NCBI GenBank assembly: GCA_944470555.2
Contig: OX104130.1
Span: forward strand, 71,801,160 to 71,865,159
Direction of reading: 5' to 3'
Length of the DNA stretch: 64,000 bases
DNA from: Heterobilharzia americana
Taxonomy: Eukaryota; Platyhelminthes; Trematoda; Strigeidida; Schistosomatidae
Shown: positions 24,101 through 37,500 of the stretch, piece by piece
How positions within the stretch are numbered: position 1 is the first letter of the stretch
Layout of the letters: every line of letters starts with the position of its first letter
The notes under the pieces: model-generated
The model's database searches: none
Told to the model about the DNA's origin: nothing
What the model saw: the letters and a program-made list of their open reading frames with translations, nothing else
Translations under genes and position numbers: made by a program

Positions 24101-27100
24101 TTATTGGTTGTGTTCAGTTCCTCTTTTCCTTCTTCATCCTTCCAAGGCACTGGTTTATCTTCTGCTTCACCATCTTCCTCTCTACGGTCTATTAGCTTCT
24201 GTGTGTCCCTCGAGATACATTCCTTGTCCTATTTCTTCTTCCTTCCTGATACGGTTATGCAGGTTTCCGTCCACATAGCTTTCAAACAGTGCTCTTCCAG
24301 TGTTCTTCCACGCACGTTTCTTCACTCATGTTGCTCAATATCTCCCATTTTGTCCTCATGGCTGACTGACGTCAAGATTTCCTTTGTTGTTTCATCCTTC
24401 AGTCTCTGTTCTGGGTGTTCAACTTCAACCGTGGTCTATCATCACCAACTTCTTTCAAGGCTTTCAACTTGATTTCACAGTTAGATTCCTTGCACTAGAT
24501 ATGCAGTGGTGTGAATCTACATCTGCTCCCCTTCGTCATCTGATCTTGTGTCCACTAGGCTGTCTCCATCTCCACTTTCTTCACATTGAAATCAAGTCCA
24601 TCTAATTTTCAGCGTAATGTGTCCATCTGGCGAGATCAAATCCATATCTCTTGTGAATATCCTTGTACTTGTACACACTGCCTCACCTAAAATCACCAAG
24701 TCATTAAATGCTCAGAAATCTGTAAACAGTTCTCCATTCTCGTGCATTTCACTGAGTGCTTCACGACTCATGACGACTTCTCTTCCTGTGTCGTCCGCTC
24801 CCAGTTTGGCATTCATGTCACCCCACCCATCTGAATGAATTTTGATGTCGCCTTCGCCAACTGAAGTCTTGTCTAGTACTGATTGCAGTTGTCTGTAGAA
24901 TTCCTCCTCCTTCTCTTCATCTGCACTATTTGTAGGTGCATAGCGTAGAGTAGCATTGTATGGTTGTGACTACTTTCCTTCCTTTTGAGTTGAACCTTGC
25001 TGTCATGATCCTGATCCTGCAGGAGGAGACTGGTTCCCACTGCATGAGAGCCTTGGATGCTTTGGGGGACATCGTGATAGCCACTTGAAAACTCAGTGTG
25101 CTCGTGGTTGTCATCTGGGTGACAATATCGGAGTAGATTATTGACTGCTTTCTAGTTGACAGTTTGTAGAGTCCACTTTCATTCCATCTGCAGATTTCTT
25201 GCAGATTCCTAGCACTTCTTTCCTTGCTTTCAAGTTTCCAAAGTAGCAGTGTGAACATGTACACTGTTGTCTCTGCTTCTGTTTTCAATGCTCTGGCGGA
25301 ATTTCCCCTTGGTCCTGCTCCTTTCCTGGATTTCAGCAAGTTTATGGCGTTTAGTACTTCACTTCCGCTTTTATCGGAGGGTTTGTGTTCACTGGTAGTT
25401 CCGTTGTTAATGGTAGTATTTCTGGACGAGTTTCAGGTGATGGTCTCTTCGGCAATCTGGGCAGCCTTCCGTCGTTATCCGGGCTTAAGACGGCTAGTAA
25501 CTGGTGAACTAGTTAACCAGACGAGGTTAAGTTTATTGAATACTTCAAGTTAAATGCACTAAAATAGTATGATTTAATTTCCTACATACCTTTCTCCAAA
25601 CATTGAATGTATCTGAATGACTCTAAAGGCCACTCAGAAAACTACTCAAATAGTCAATTAGGTGCCTTTATTGTACGAAAAAGCTACCTTTAAGGCCGAA
25701 ATAAAGATACCAGATTGGTTATTGTATTTGTCGCTCTGATGACACTCAAGGTCACTCATATTTTACCATTCACTGTTTTTTGTCTTTGTCTTTACGTATA
25801 TTTGAATAGATTCGCTTCATTGTTTATCATCACCTCTCACTCTCTCGTGGTATATGTTCTTGAGAACTGTATCAGCAGGACGCAGTACAATTTATCCAAT
25901 GTGTTCTACACTGTCGTTTTTCAATATTCTTTTTATTCGATGGTAAAAAAGTAGGATATTATTTAAACACTTAATAGGCACATAAGAGAATCAACTGGCA
26001 TCAAATGAGCAGTCAGAAACAATCTTGTATGAATAAAAAGGAGGTAACAAAATTCATACTAACTCTTTTGTATTTTCTTCAACTTGCATCTGTTTCTGTC
26101 TTCGTTCTAAAGCCAACCTTTGCTGTTCTTCAGATAATCTGGAAGATACACGTTCAAGAGCTCTTTGCATTGACTGTAGTAAGAGTTTAAAGTAAAGGTA
26201 GGAGAGAAATTTAATAAAGAAGAAATTACTTCACTTATTCAAAATGAAAGTGGTAAAATCACCAAGATGAAAATTTTAAAAATATTTTGTTTTTGATTTT
26301 TACTAAGTTCTCAGTTTTAATCTGCGTAGAACTATACCACCGGTAAAAGATGAGTTATTTCGTAATCATTTCAATTTTCAAAGGATAGGTGTTAAATGTA
26401 GGATGATCGATTAAATTTAGAATAAGAAAACGACTAGAGTCTCGTGCACACCTCGTATCTTGAGTAGACAAAGTAAAGGGAAAATGTACAGCCTGACACA
26501 AATGCTTGACCTTTCAAGTTATCATACTTCGTAACAACACGCAAAAAGAAAACTGCGAGAAGTAGGCAAATATTGAAAAACTGGGAAATATGACGGGAGA
26601 AAATGAATAAATGAAGTCTACAGAAAAAATAATAATAACTAGAGTTTTTAAGACACTGAAGGGTTAGTAGATTCTTCTACTGAGACTGATAGTGAGGTAC
26701 ATCATCAACACTGTCATTATGTCAGGTAACCTAACTTCCTCTATGCACCTGAAACCAAAGGTGAAGAACTTCATAAAGTAATATCACGTCTGAAATAGTC
26801 GTAGTTCGGCAAATTTGTATTGATACTGAGTGATGATTGAAGGTGAAATGAAAATTTCGACCGCAGTGGGATTCGAACCATCAACCAAATTCGGTCAGCA
26901 GTTGGGTTTCATAGTTTGGTTGGTAGAGCACCGGGCCGGAAACCTGATGGTCACCGCAGTCAGAATTCTTATTTACCTTTCAATCATCACTCAGTATCAC
27001 TAGTAATTCGCATACTAAGTTAGGCTTAATAATTTGAGTTCATTGTAGAAAGATTTCTCAGAAACTGGGAAAGTACATCACCAAGATCAATCTGAGGATA

Positions 27101-30100
27101 CTCAATCTTTACTTGAAACGGCAACTCAGTTAAAATAGCTGTTAATCATGAGGCGAAATTCATGAAGGTGACCTACGATAGCCAAATTAGGAAATTTTAC
27201 TCTATTACCTGTACCATTAAGTTTATCATACCATTTTTAGGATTGATAGATAACATTAGCCTCTAAAATAGATTGTGGCCAATTAATAAAAAAATAAGGG
27301 ACCACTAAGGGTTATGTAATATGCCTCTTGAGGTACTATACCAGCATCGTGGACCGTTGCCTTTTAGGATGGATTTCTCGCTGATAACAACTGATGAGAA
27401 CTATTCTCACCATTTGAAAGCTTAAGTATCACCACCACGTTATTAGTTAATTATTCATCATCCATAACAAATAAATTGGATCGCACCACCTTTCTGAGTT
27501 CACGAAATATATTAAATAACCGAAAAATATAATTTCTGCTTGTCTGTTATTCAATCATATTTTTTTCACCACTCCATAATTTTTCTATACTGAACTGCAG
27601 TAAATACTCTGTTCTCTTAAGAGATCAGTAATGCCAGTTTAACCCTCAGATCATCACACAGCGCATAAAAAAGTCTTGCATAAAACCTTTGCAGCCGCTA
27701 AATTATGTCCCACCTTCTACTACGGCGGGATTCTAGCTGCAAGAAATAAAGACAAACTACCTGACTCTGCCACTTCCATGTGCATTCATCAATTCAACTG
27801 CTCCTGCGGAGCTAGTTACATTGGGCATACAATGAGGCAGTTTCATCATCGAATTTCTGAGCACCACCCAACATGGTTGAGCAAGGGACAAATTAGAACG
27901 ATAAAGAGCTCCATACTTCCACACTTAGTTGACACGGGACATCAGGTGGATTCTAGAAAAGCTTTTAAAATCATCCATAAGATTCCAATTAATTTACCAC
28001 ATGGATTACACACAGGGTTACTTCACATAGGAGAGGTGGTTGCAATCCACCTGTAAAAACCTAACCTTTGTATTCAAAAGAAGTTTTTTCGACCACTTTC
28101 ATTACTGTGACCGTCAACATGATGTAACTTCTAGGATTACTTTGTACACCTCTTTCCCTTCTTGTTTCTATCAATATTCATTTGTTTGCTCATTGTTACG
28201 TAATCGCTAATTGTGAATGACTGAACACTCATCAAAAATCGTTCCATTTACCAAAGAATAGCTTGTTTCATATTTCCAACTATAATAACTCTATAGATTA
28301 TTGACATCTTAATTTGTAAAACATCACCATGTGATTGGTAATTTGAGTAAGTTATAAAACCGTATATTAGTATAGAACCCAAGGTGAAGACCTAATTGAA
28401 AAGGAATATATTTATTCACTCTATCAGTCTTGTTCCTTTTTTTTCATTCTTTTAGTGTAAACATGTTTGGTGTCAGTGTTCAAACACATATGTTTTAGAA
28501 CCGATCCCAATCGTATTCCGATGCTCTTAGATGAATGGTAATCATTTTATTAATACATTCATCTATAAATGAATCAGTGTTTGTGTAGATCAATTACTAG
28601 AGGTAATAGCGTAATCTTTATACTGTCATGCTTTACTATGTGTAGAAAATTGGCTCATTTAAATAGGATTTTACAACTCATATTGTCTGTCTGTCCGTCT
28701 GTCTATCAATCTAAGTAGACTTCTCTTTCAAATACACTAAGCATATCTATTCATCAGATAATCTTATTTGAAAGTGGGAAATATATTCTCAGCAAATTCA
28801 TACCTATTTATTCAATAAAAATATAAAGAAGGATATATTACACAATCAAAAAATTATTATGCTCACTTGTTCACGTGCTTCATGTAATTCTTTTCTATAT
28901 TCATCAATCATTCTTCTCAATTGTTCTCTTCTTTCTTGTACTTGACGTAATTTTCGTTCACGTTCATAACTAGATGAAATCGGATGGTTTCGTTTAAGAG
29001 AGTAAGGAAAAAAGGAGAAGAAAAGCTGCGATTTAACAACACACAATCTCGTAGCTCAGTTAGTTGGTAGAACATCGGGTAGGAAAGCAGGTGGTCACCG
29101 GTTCGAATCCGGCCGCTGTCCAAATTTTCCTTCCACCTTCAATCATCATACAGTATACAATTTTAACAATTATTTAGCATGAAATGAATAGATAAACATT
29201 AATATAAATGTAAAACCTGGACACTTTCGTAGAATTTAATTTCATATTCCACTTTTTTTTTATTGGATATGTAGCACACAATGGTGTTTCGAGCATAAAT
29301 TATTGCTCATAATCATATCAATGTAATCACACTACTTTCGAGATTTGATTTTCATAGTCCTATCACTTCACACTATTTGGTAGTAAAATTTTCTACACCT
29401 CTGGTATAGGTGTTGCGCTATTTCTATTACATGTGTTAGGTGCTGGTTGATTCGATGAACAAATATTCAGCAATCAATCTCTCTCTCTACACATAATTAT
29501 ATTACAGTCAAGTACAGCGGTCTTATCCCACCCATCTTATTGTGTGTTGATGCATGCATTGCAATAGCCAAGTGTTTTTCTAGATTACTGATCTTATTGG
29601 GGTCAGTTATTCTTTATTTAGCTAAATTCTTATGTCCTGCTATTCCAACTGACCCCGACAGGCTAGTTTGACCTATGTACTTGACCTTGCAGTCATTGTA
29701 TGGAATTTGATAGATTAAATTATTTTGTTAAATTGGTTCTATAGGATCCAGAAGCCTATGAAGCTTATCTTTGAGTAAGTTTGTATGTAGGTTTAAGTGC
29801 CAGAGAAAGGCTTTGTCGGCTCATCTCATCTGATACTGGCATCGCAGAAGGCCGTAAGCTTTTAAAAAAATGTGCGTGAACATATGATGCGATCATAGGA
29901 CATAATAGAATGATTAAAACGAACAAATTTGTAGAAAAGTTTGATGCAATATAACAGATAGAAAATTTAACAGCCCAGATATTCAAGCAGGCCGCTGTTA
30001 TCCGAACTAACAATTAGTAATATCATAGTAATTCCTTTTTTTTTCTTTTTTCAATGACTTCATCACATAAGGTTTATTTACACTTACCTTTTATTTTATA

Positions 30101-31103
30101 CAAAAGTAATAAATTGTGCTTTTATAAACTAATAGTTCTAGAAGGGAGTTTACACAATAAAAATGGAGTTCATGATTTAACTTAACTATAATTACTAATT
30201 TTATCTTCTTTTTTTTACTGATATTTTTCTCCTACTATTGGTTCTGTCGTGATGTCTACTTATTTCTACTGGTACAATTTCATTATTTATTGAATCTCCT
30301 GAGTTAATAGCTGTATTTTTGGTATTAATCAGCAGAAGGATATGGATGAATTTGTTGTGATTTGGAAAACTGTTATGTGCCATAGCCGCTAACGATGCAT
30401 GGATATTGAGTGTCAGCCACCAACGTTCAACAAATTTCTAGTTGATTCACGACCCGACTAATTAATGGAGAGGACACAATGGACGTGTTGAAACGTGTAT
30501 TGTGGTCGAAAGACAGAAGAGCGAAAACAAGGGAAAATACAGTTAATATATAGATTCATTATATTAGAACTTACCTATATAATGAGTCAACCTGACGCAG
30601 GCTCAATTTCTTTCAGGACAATTGTAACAACTACGGCCTGTATGTTTATGATAGTTCACTGTTTAAGGTAATCCTATTGATTGGCTGATCCCACCGACTG
30701 TGTGTTTCTCTATCTAACTGTAGGTAGATGTGATAACACAAACTACATTCTGATTGGTCGCTCTCCTGACTACGATTTTCTATCTACCTATCCCCATATC
30801 AGAACTAGGTCTCTTAATAGTTAGTGTCCAAAATTAAAGCTTATTTGTAAACCTGAGAAAACTTGTGTTCCTTCAGAGACTTGTATGTTTCGGCGTTGAA
30901 GTCAAACACTTGAATATTAAGCCGCTTAGATCAAGAGCTGAAATATGTTTATGAATCGATAACTGGAGTGTGACTGATGTAACTGTTCAGTCGTTTATCC
31001 TAATCAAAATCTGTTGATTAAGTTAAGTGGGACAAAAACTACTGGATATTTCCTCGGAGCTGATATCATAGTTGAATAAATAAGCAATTATTCAGCCAGT
31101 TTA

Positions 31104-31159
<56 letters not shown>

Positions 31160-34100
31160 GAAGCAATCTCAAGAAAGTGTAAACGATTTGCAGACAATTC
31201 ATCAACTTCTGAACATTACAAGTCCCATTGTTTTATTTTTTCATATGCGAACGATCTGAAAGACTTCATACAATGTGTTAATCGTTTTAACACTATACCA
31301 CTGATGAACTGGTTTTCAAGACCGATTACTGTTTAAATCTTTCATACCTCGCTAGTAGTTTTATAAAATTCTTCAAAGATTAAATTTACGATCCTATATG
31401 ACAAAAAGTGTTTCAATTTCACTGAAACTTGAATACACTACACATAAATTTGAAATCTTAGGATGTTATTCTCCAGGCTATGGGGTTGAAAGATAAAACG
31501 AAAATAAAAATTCAGAGGTTTTGGGGGATTTTATTGATTTCAAGTTGCTATTCGTCATCGACTGATATCAGTTGAAGAACCATTGAGAAATTGCAAGTAC
31601 TGGAAAGTTGTTTCATCCTAGTGTGAGACTCAGTAGTGTGAACCCATGGCCCCCCAGGGATTGAACCCAGGACCTCCATTTTCCATGGCGAGGGCGTCAC
31701 CATTGAGCCTCTGGGTCGGAATCGAAGTTGTACATGAGGACGGATATTCATAGGCGGTAATAGATGGAAGTCATGCTATCTCACGAATTGAAAGATGTAA
31801 GGAAATGTGGAACATTGCATTCTGGACCAGAGGTGTGCCAGCCACAGAAAAAGAAGGTGGTGGGTTCGACCCCCGGCAAAGTCATGTGTGCGAGCTGCTG
31901 AAAATTCTCAAATTTGGGCGAAAAGCTGTTCAGTGATTCTAGGTTTTCAACAGTTGTCTGACTGATGTCAGTCCGTGATGAACAACAACCTGAAAATAGA
32001 AATTAACAAGAGTCTCGTAATTCCTCTTCAGTCTGTCTGTTAGGAATGTCCCACAATGAAGGGACAGTATCATTTACTGGATAACATAATTTATTGTCCA
32101 TATTCATATAAGGTAAATTCACAACTGTGAGACAGTTTATATGATCCTAATTTTCTCTCCTTCATTGTGATGACAGGGACAGTAGAATTTTATATATATC
32201 TGGGACAGGTGCACGATCATTCCTATTGCTGGATGTATTTGGTGTTGATTCAATAGACAAAGATTCAGTTATCAATCTATCCCTCTCTCCACCCAACTAG
32301 GCTAGTTTTTAGTAGTGTCACTCTATCCCACCCTACTGTGTGATTGAGTGTAATTGCGTGTCGAGCTTTTTTCTAAATTCCCTATCTTATTAGAATCTAC
32401 TAACCGTGATTTAGCTAAGGTGTTTTGCTTGGATAGCCCAGTTGACCCCGATGAACTAGTTTGACCCATGTATTTGACCTCACACTCATTTCAAGGAATT
32501 TGGTAAACCAGGTTATTCTGCTTAATTGCATCAATAGGATCTTTTAATTCACAAAGCTTGTTTCTAAGCGAGCTTGTTGGCTTGAATGCCACTTTAATCC
32601 CAGCTTTATTGAGAATTCTTCGCAATACTTCTTAGGTGCCTTCCTTATATAGTAACATAGTGGAGGCTTTGAATTCTCTCTCATCCCTGTTACCATTATA
32701 ACTACTAGTAGTATTACTACTACTGTACTGGTAATAACAATCCTATTACTAGTAGTTAAAATGGTAACAGGGATGAGAGAGAATTCAAAGCCTCCACTAT
32801 GTTACTATATAAGGAAGGCACCTAAGAAGTATTGCGAAGAATTCTCAATAAAGCTGGGATTAAAGTGGCATTCAAGCCAACAAGCTCGCTTAGAAACAAG
32901 CTTTGTGAATTAAAAGATCCTATTGATGCAATTAAGCAGAATAACCTGGTTTACCAAATTCCTTGAAATGAGTGTGAGGTCAAATACATGGGTCAAACTA
33001 GTTCATCGGGGTCAACTGGGCTATCCAAGCAAAACACCTTAGCTAAATCACGGTTAGTAGATTCTAATAAGATAGGGAATTTAGAAAAAAGCTCGACACG
33101 CAATTACACTCAATCACACAGTAGGGTGGGATAGAGTGACACTACTAAAAACTAGCCTAGTTGGGTGGAGAGAGGGATAGATTGATAACTGAATCTTTGT
33201 CTATTGAATCAACACCAAATACATCCAGCAATAGGAATGATCGTGCACCTGTCCCAGATATATATAAAATTCTACTGTCCCTGTCATCACAATGAAGGAG
33301 AGAAAATTAGGATCATATAAACTGTCTCACAGTTGTGAATTTACCTTATATGAATATGGACAATAAATTATGTTATCCAGTAAATGATACTGTCCCTTCA
33401 TTGTGGGACATTCCTAATAGATAGCTTACAATGGAATATCGGTCTACTACAGTGCCCAAGTTTCACTCCCATATTAAGAGTCTCCTAACATTCATGCAAG
33501 TAGACAATGTCGTCATCAAGAAACAGCTTTTACTTCTTCATGTTAGGAACAAGAAGGTTCAAAATTTCAACATTCTTTTAGTGAACAAAGATGCCTATTA
33601 TTATATTTTTTTCAAAAATATTCATCTGAATGCCTTACTACGCAAATCTAATTTATTAACTTACTGAGCTTCAGTCATATTTCGTTCTTTTTCTTTTAAG
33701 ATTTGGTTTCTTTGTTTTTCAATTCTATTCAACTTTTCATCATAACATTTTTGTATGCGCTCTCTTTCATCGCTATATCAATAGTAATATGGTTAATAAT
33801 ACTTTAGCAAAAAAATTCCATTCAATGGAATCTATGATAAATTAGAAAGTAGGCTATTTAACATTTGAGATAATAATTACTTAAAATGATGGAGTACTCC
33901 CTAACTGACAATTACTGATTTACAACTTTTCAGGAAGACTCATATATCTTTAGTCTTAACATGGAATTAATTCAGAAATTGCATTACAATACTATGCGTT
34001 GATTGACGTTGAAAGTTTAAGGAAGTCAGTGAGATTCAGTGACTTAGAGGCTGATAGTTATTGAGCAATAACATCACCAGCAATGATAACTTTGGGGCTG

Positions 34101-34541
34101 GTCATCCAAACCCTAGCATAATGTTAGCCAAAGTATCATTTGGTTGATAAAAGGCTTAGGATGACGAGACTAAAACGTGGCACCAGTTTATGAAGTCTTT
34201 GACTTTTTCTGAGCCAAACAAGAAGATGCAGACTGCTTGATTGAAGTCCTGGAGAAGACAGTAGTCGATGGTTGGAGACTCTTTGTACTATTCTTCAAAA
34301 TCGTCTACAATCATGCACATATATACAAATGTCATCATCTTCAAAGTCCTAAATATCTTCATTAACACTCATCTATTTATTTTTCCAACCTTTATACGCT
34401 TTTATCTACTTTATTGTCATACTTTTTCCATCCATGCTAGTATGAAGTACGGCAACTTAAAACAATGCACTTTTGTGCCACTTACCAAGTCCACCTGACT
34501 GTCTGTCTTCTGAACGAAGGCTGTATTAGGCAGCTTTACCA

Positions 34542-34587
<46 letters not shown>

Positions 34588-37500
34588 AAACATTTCATCT
34601 ACATAGGTAAGAAGTTAACATTTTTCATGTAAGACATTGTGTTTACTATTCTATAGCTACCATGCATGGTTGTCAAACCAATTAAAGACAGGTTTTTACA
34701 AAATTTAACTTAAAAATAATTTTTATTTGTATTTTACCGACCCACCGAAATTTGTCCACGCCTTACATCTATTATACTTACTTTTTCATTTGTTAAATGT
34801 ATTTTTGAAACACAATTATTCAGTGATCAGTACATATAAGACTAAACATCATGAAATTAATGTAAATCAATATTATTAAATGACATTATTGCAAAAAATG
34901 AATCTTGTCCAGTTTCACGTTTATTCATACCTTGTATACCAGGGCATCATATGAACAATCTATTGTAAAAATTTATACCTATCAATATTCAAGGCTCTGA
35001 TGATGTTTGTGTCTGCCTCTCTATCCATCTGTCTACCTATCGCCTTATGATTTTGATATATGCACATAAACAATCAACATTCATTTCCGTTAGGTTAGTG
35101 TTACGACTGAGTTTACTTTAAACATACATCAAAAGGAAAGCTAAGAATAAGAGTAGATGAGCAAAAGTTAACCATCTGTTTTTACTAAGAATAAACATTC
35201 TTGACAAAATTACCGAGAACACGAAAGTGAACTTTTTCTTAAAACTTATTTGTAGTTGAAATATTGCTCTAGGTACTATTATTAAATAAACCACTTTCAA
35301 GCACAATACTGCACTTATTATCTATGCTGAGACCGTCAACCTAACTCATCACTGTTACCTGGAGTAGTAATAATTTTGAAGGAAGTTTGAGGTGGCCAGA
35401 TCAATTCATTATTATTATTATCATTATTATTAATTATTAGTTATTTGTCCCTTGGGTTCCTAGTGGAACATAAGGCTTCAGTAGCACGTCGCCATTGCAT
35501 TCTATTCTCCGCAATCTGTTTAACCTGGCTCCACCACTGTTCAGAAGCTTTCATTTCTTCCTCACACCATCTCCTCCATGTCACCCTCGGACGCTCAACT
35601 CGTCGTTTCTCATTTGGATTCCACTCGAGGGCCTGGTGTGTGATGTCCCCAAACGGTCTCCTCAGTGTATGTCCAATCCAATCCACCTCCACTTACTTCT
35701 GCATATTTGTTGGGCGATAACTTCTTGCTTCATTGTTTCGCTATCAGGTTACAGTTCCTTGTTGCTTATTCTTATTACTCTGGCCATCTGATCTTCAGTA
35801 TCGAGTGAACGAGCGTAGGCAGCAGCTGTTCATGAATGTTTGTAGTTCGTTGCAAATGCTTTCCGTGACGCGCCAAGTCTCTCAACTATCTCTCACATTG
35901 AATCACTGACTTGACTGACATTAGTGTTGAGAATCCGGATATTGTTCACGCTTAATGCTGAGTGGAGTGGAGTGCAGTAGATCTCCACAGTAATTTCAGA
36001 TTAATGAAGGTCTGTCGTGCTGTCTTTCCAATCCTGACTTTTAAGTCTTCATCTGCGCCATCGCCACCTGTAGTTGAAACGATGCTGCCTGGGTAGATGG
36101 GTAGGTGAAAGAGACTACTTTCTTTAGATTTCTCCCGTTGGTCGTGATTGGTTCCTCTTGCTGTTGTTGATTGGGAATCTTCACCAGCACTGTCTTCTCT
36201 ATGTTCACTTGAAGTCGCATCTTCTCTGCCCTGCCTCTTCTGTCAACTTGTTAGTTTTCGCCTGTAGATCTTCGAGTTTGTGCGATAAGACATTAGACAT
36301 AAATTGTGATCAGCGAAATCCAAATCTTCTAAGGTCCTTTCATCGGTCAATCAGCGTATTCCTATCTTCTCGCTCCTCACAGTTTGTTGCATGATCCGGC
36401 CAGACCAATACATGCAACTTATTGATGAATTTATTCACTCTTCGTGTAAGCAAAGTGGGAAAGGCTACGTTACCCGGTTACAGTTCTTGAGATGCTAAGA
36501 ATCAACTATTAGAGATCCTGCTTGACGCATCTCAAAACCAATCACAGTGATAAGGATAGGTGGGCAAAAACAAAGTAGAACCTGGCACACGAGCGCATTG
36601 GTTCAAGTTAGCACAAATGGACAGAAGAAGATTGATATCAAAGTAGACGAAGTCGTATCGGGGTTAGTCAAGACATTCATGCCTTAGCAGACGTCAGGGA
36701 GTGGATGCATGTGTACCATTGTGGTTGATTTTCAGCCATGTCACCAATAGTCCACAACCATTGATTCCTATTGTCTTGGGGACCCCAGCCAGGTAGTCTA
36801 CATCTCCCTACATGAGTCAGACCAATAGCCATGGACTTCACGCATTGGTACCATATCTCAGTCTGGTTATCTTAAACCTTCTTCAATGCAGTTAAACTTC
36901 TAGCCTGTTGTGCTTCACTTGCAAGTGTGTTGTGGAAGCGTCTTTTGTCTTTCCACGCACTTCTTTCCACTTCTTCGGCCAGTGTAGTGTTTTATTGGTT
37001 GTGTTCAGTTCCTCTTTTCCTTCTTCATCCTTCCAAGGCACTGATTTATCCTCTGCTTCAACATCTTCTTCTCTACGCTCTATCAGCTTCTGTGTGTCCC
37101 TCGAGATACATTCCTTGTCCTGTTTATTCTTCATTCCTAATACAGCTATGCAGGTTTCCGTCCACATAGCTTTCAAACAGTGCTCTTCCAATGTTCTTCC
37201 ACGCACGTTTCTTCACTCATGTTGCTCAATATCTCCCATTTTGTCCTCATGGCTGACTGACGTCAAGATATCCTTTGTTGTTTCATCCTTCAGTCTCTGT
37301 TCTGGGTGTTCAACTTCAACTGTGGTCTATCATCACCAACTTCTTTCAAGGCTTTCAACTTGATTTCACAGTTAGATTCCTTGCACTAGATATGCAGTGG
37401 TGTGAATCTACATCTGCTCCCCTTCGTCATCTGATCTTGTGTCCACTAGGCTGTGTCTCCATCTCCACTTTCTTCACATTGAAATCAAGTCCATCTAATT

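Larger units (their letters stand above)
32041..33416. mobile_element. Giant palindrome made of two head-to-head Penelope-like ends
   Basis: Arms 32041-32710 and 32747-33416 are reverse complements with paired coordinates summing to 65457 from end to end, so there are no net indels over 670 bp, and I saw almost no mismatches beyond one near the centre. The 36 nt loop is TA/CTA-rich. Reading outward, each arm encodes the Penelope stretch before the endonuclease (FKPTSS-like, then NNLVYQIP), a decayed GIY-YIG region and 3' sequence. Neither arm has RT. It lies in the intron between exons 8 and 9. Confidence 0.9.

Noticed and set aside
29049..29121. A genuine tRNA gene
   Set aside because: A and B boxes are good, but the sequence continues into a tail shared with the SINE copies at 26.9 and 45.4 kb, so it is SINE-derived.
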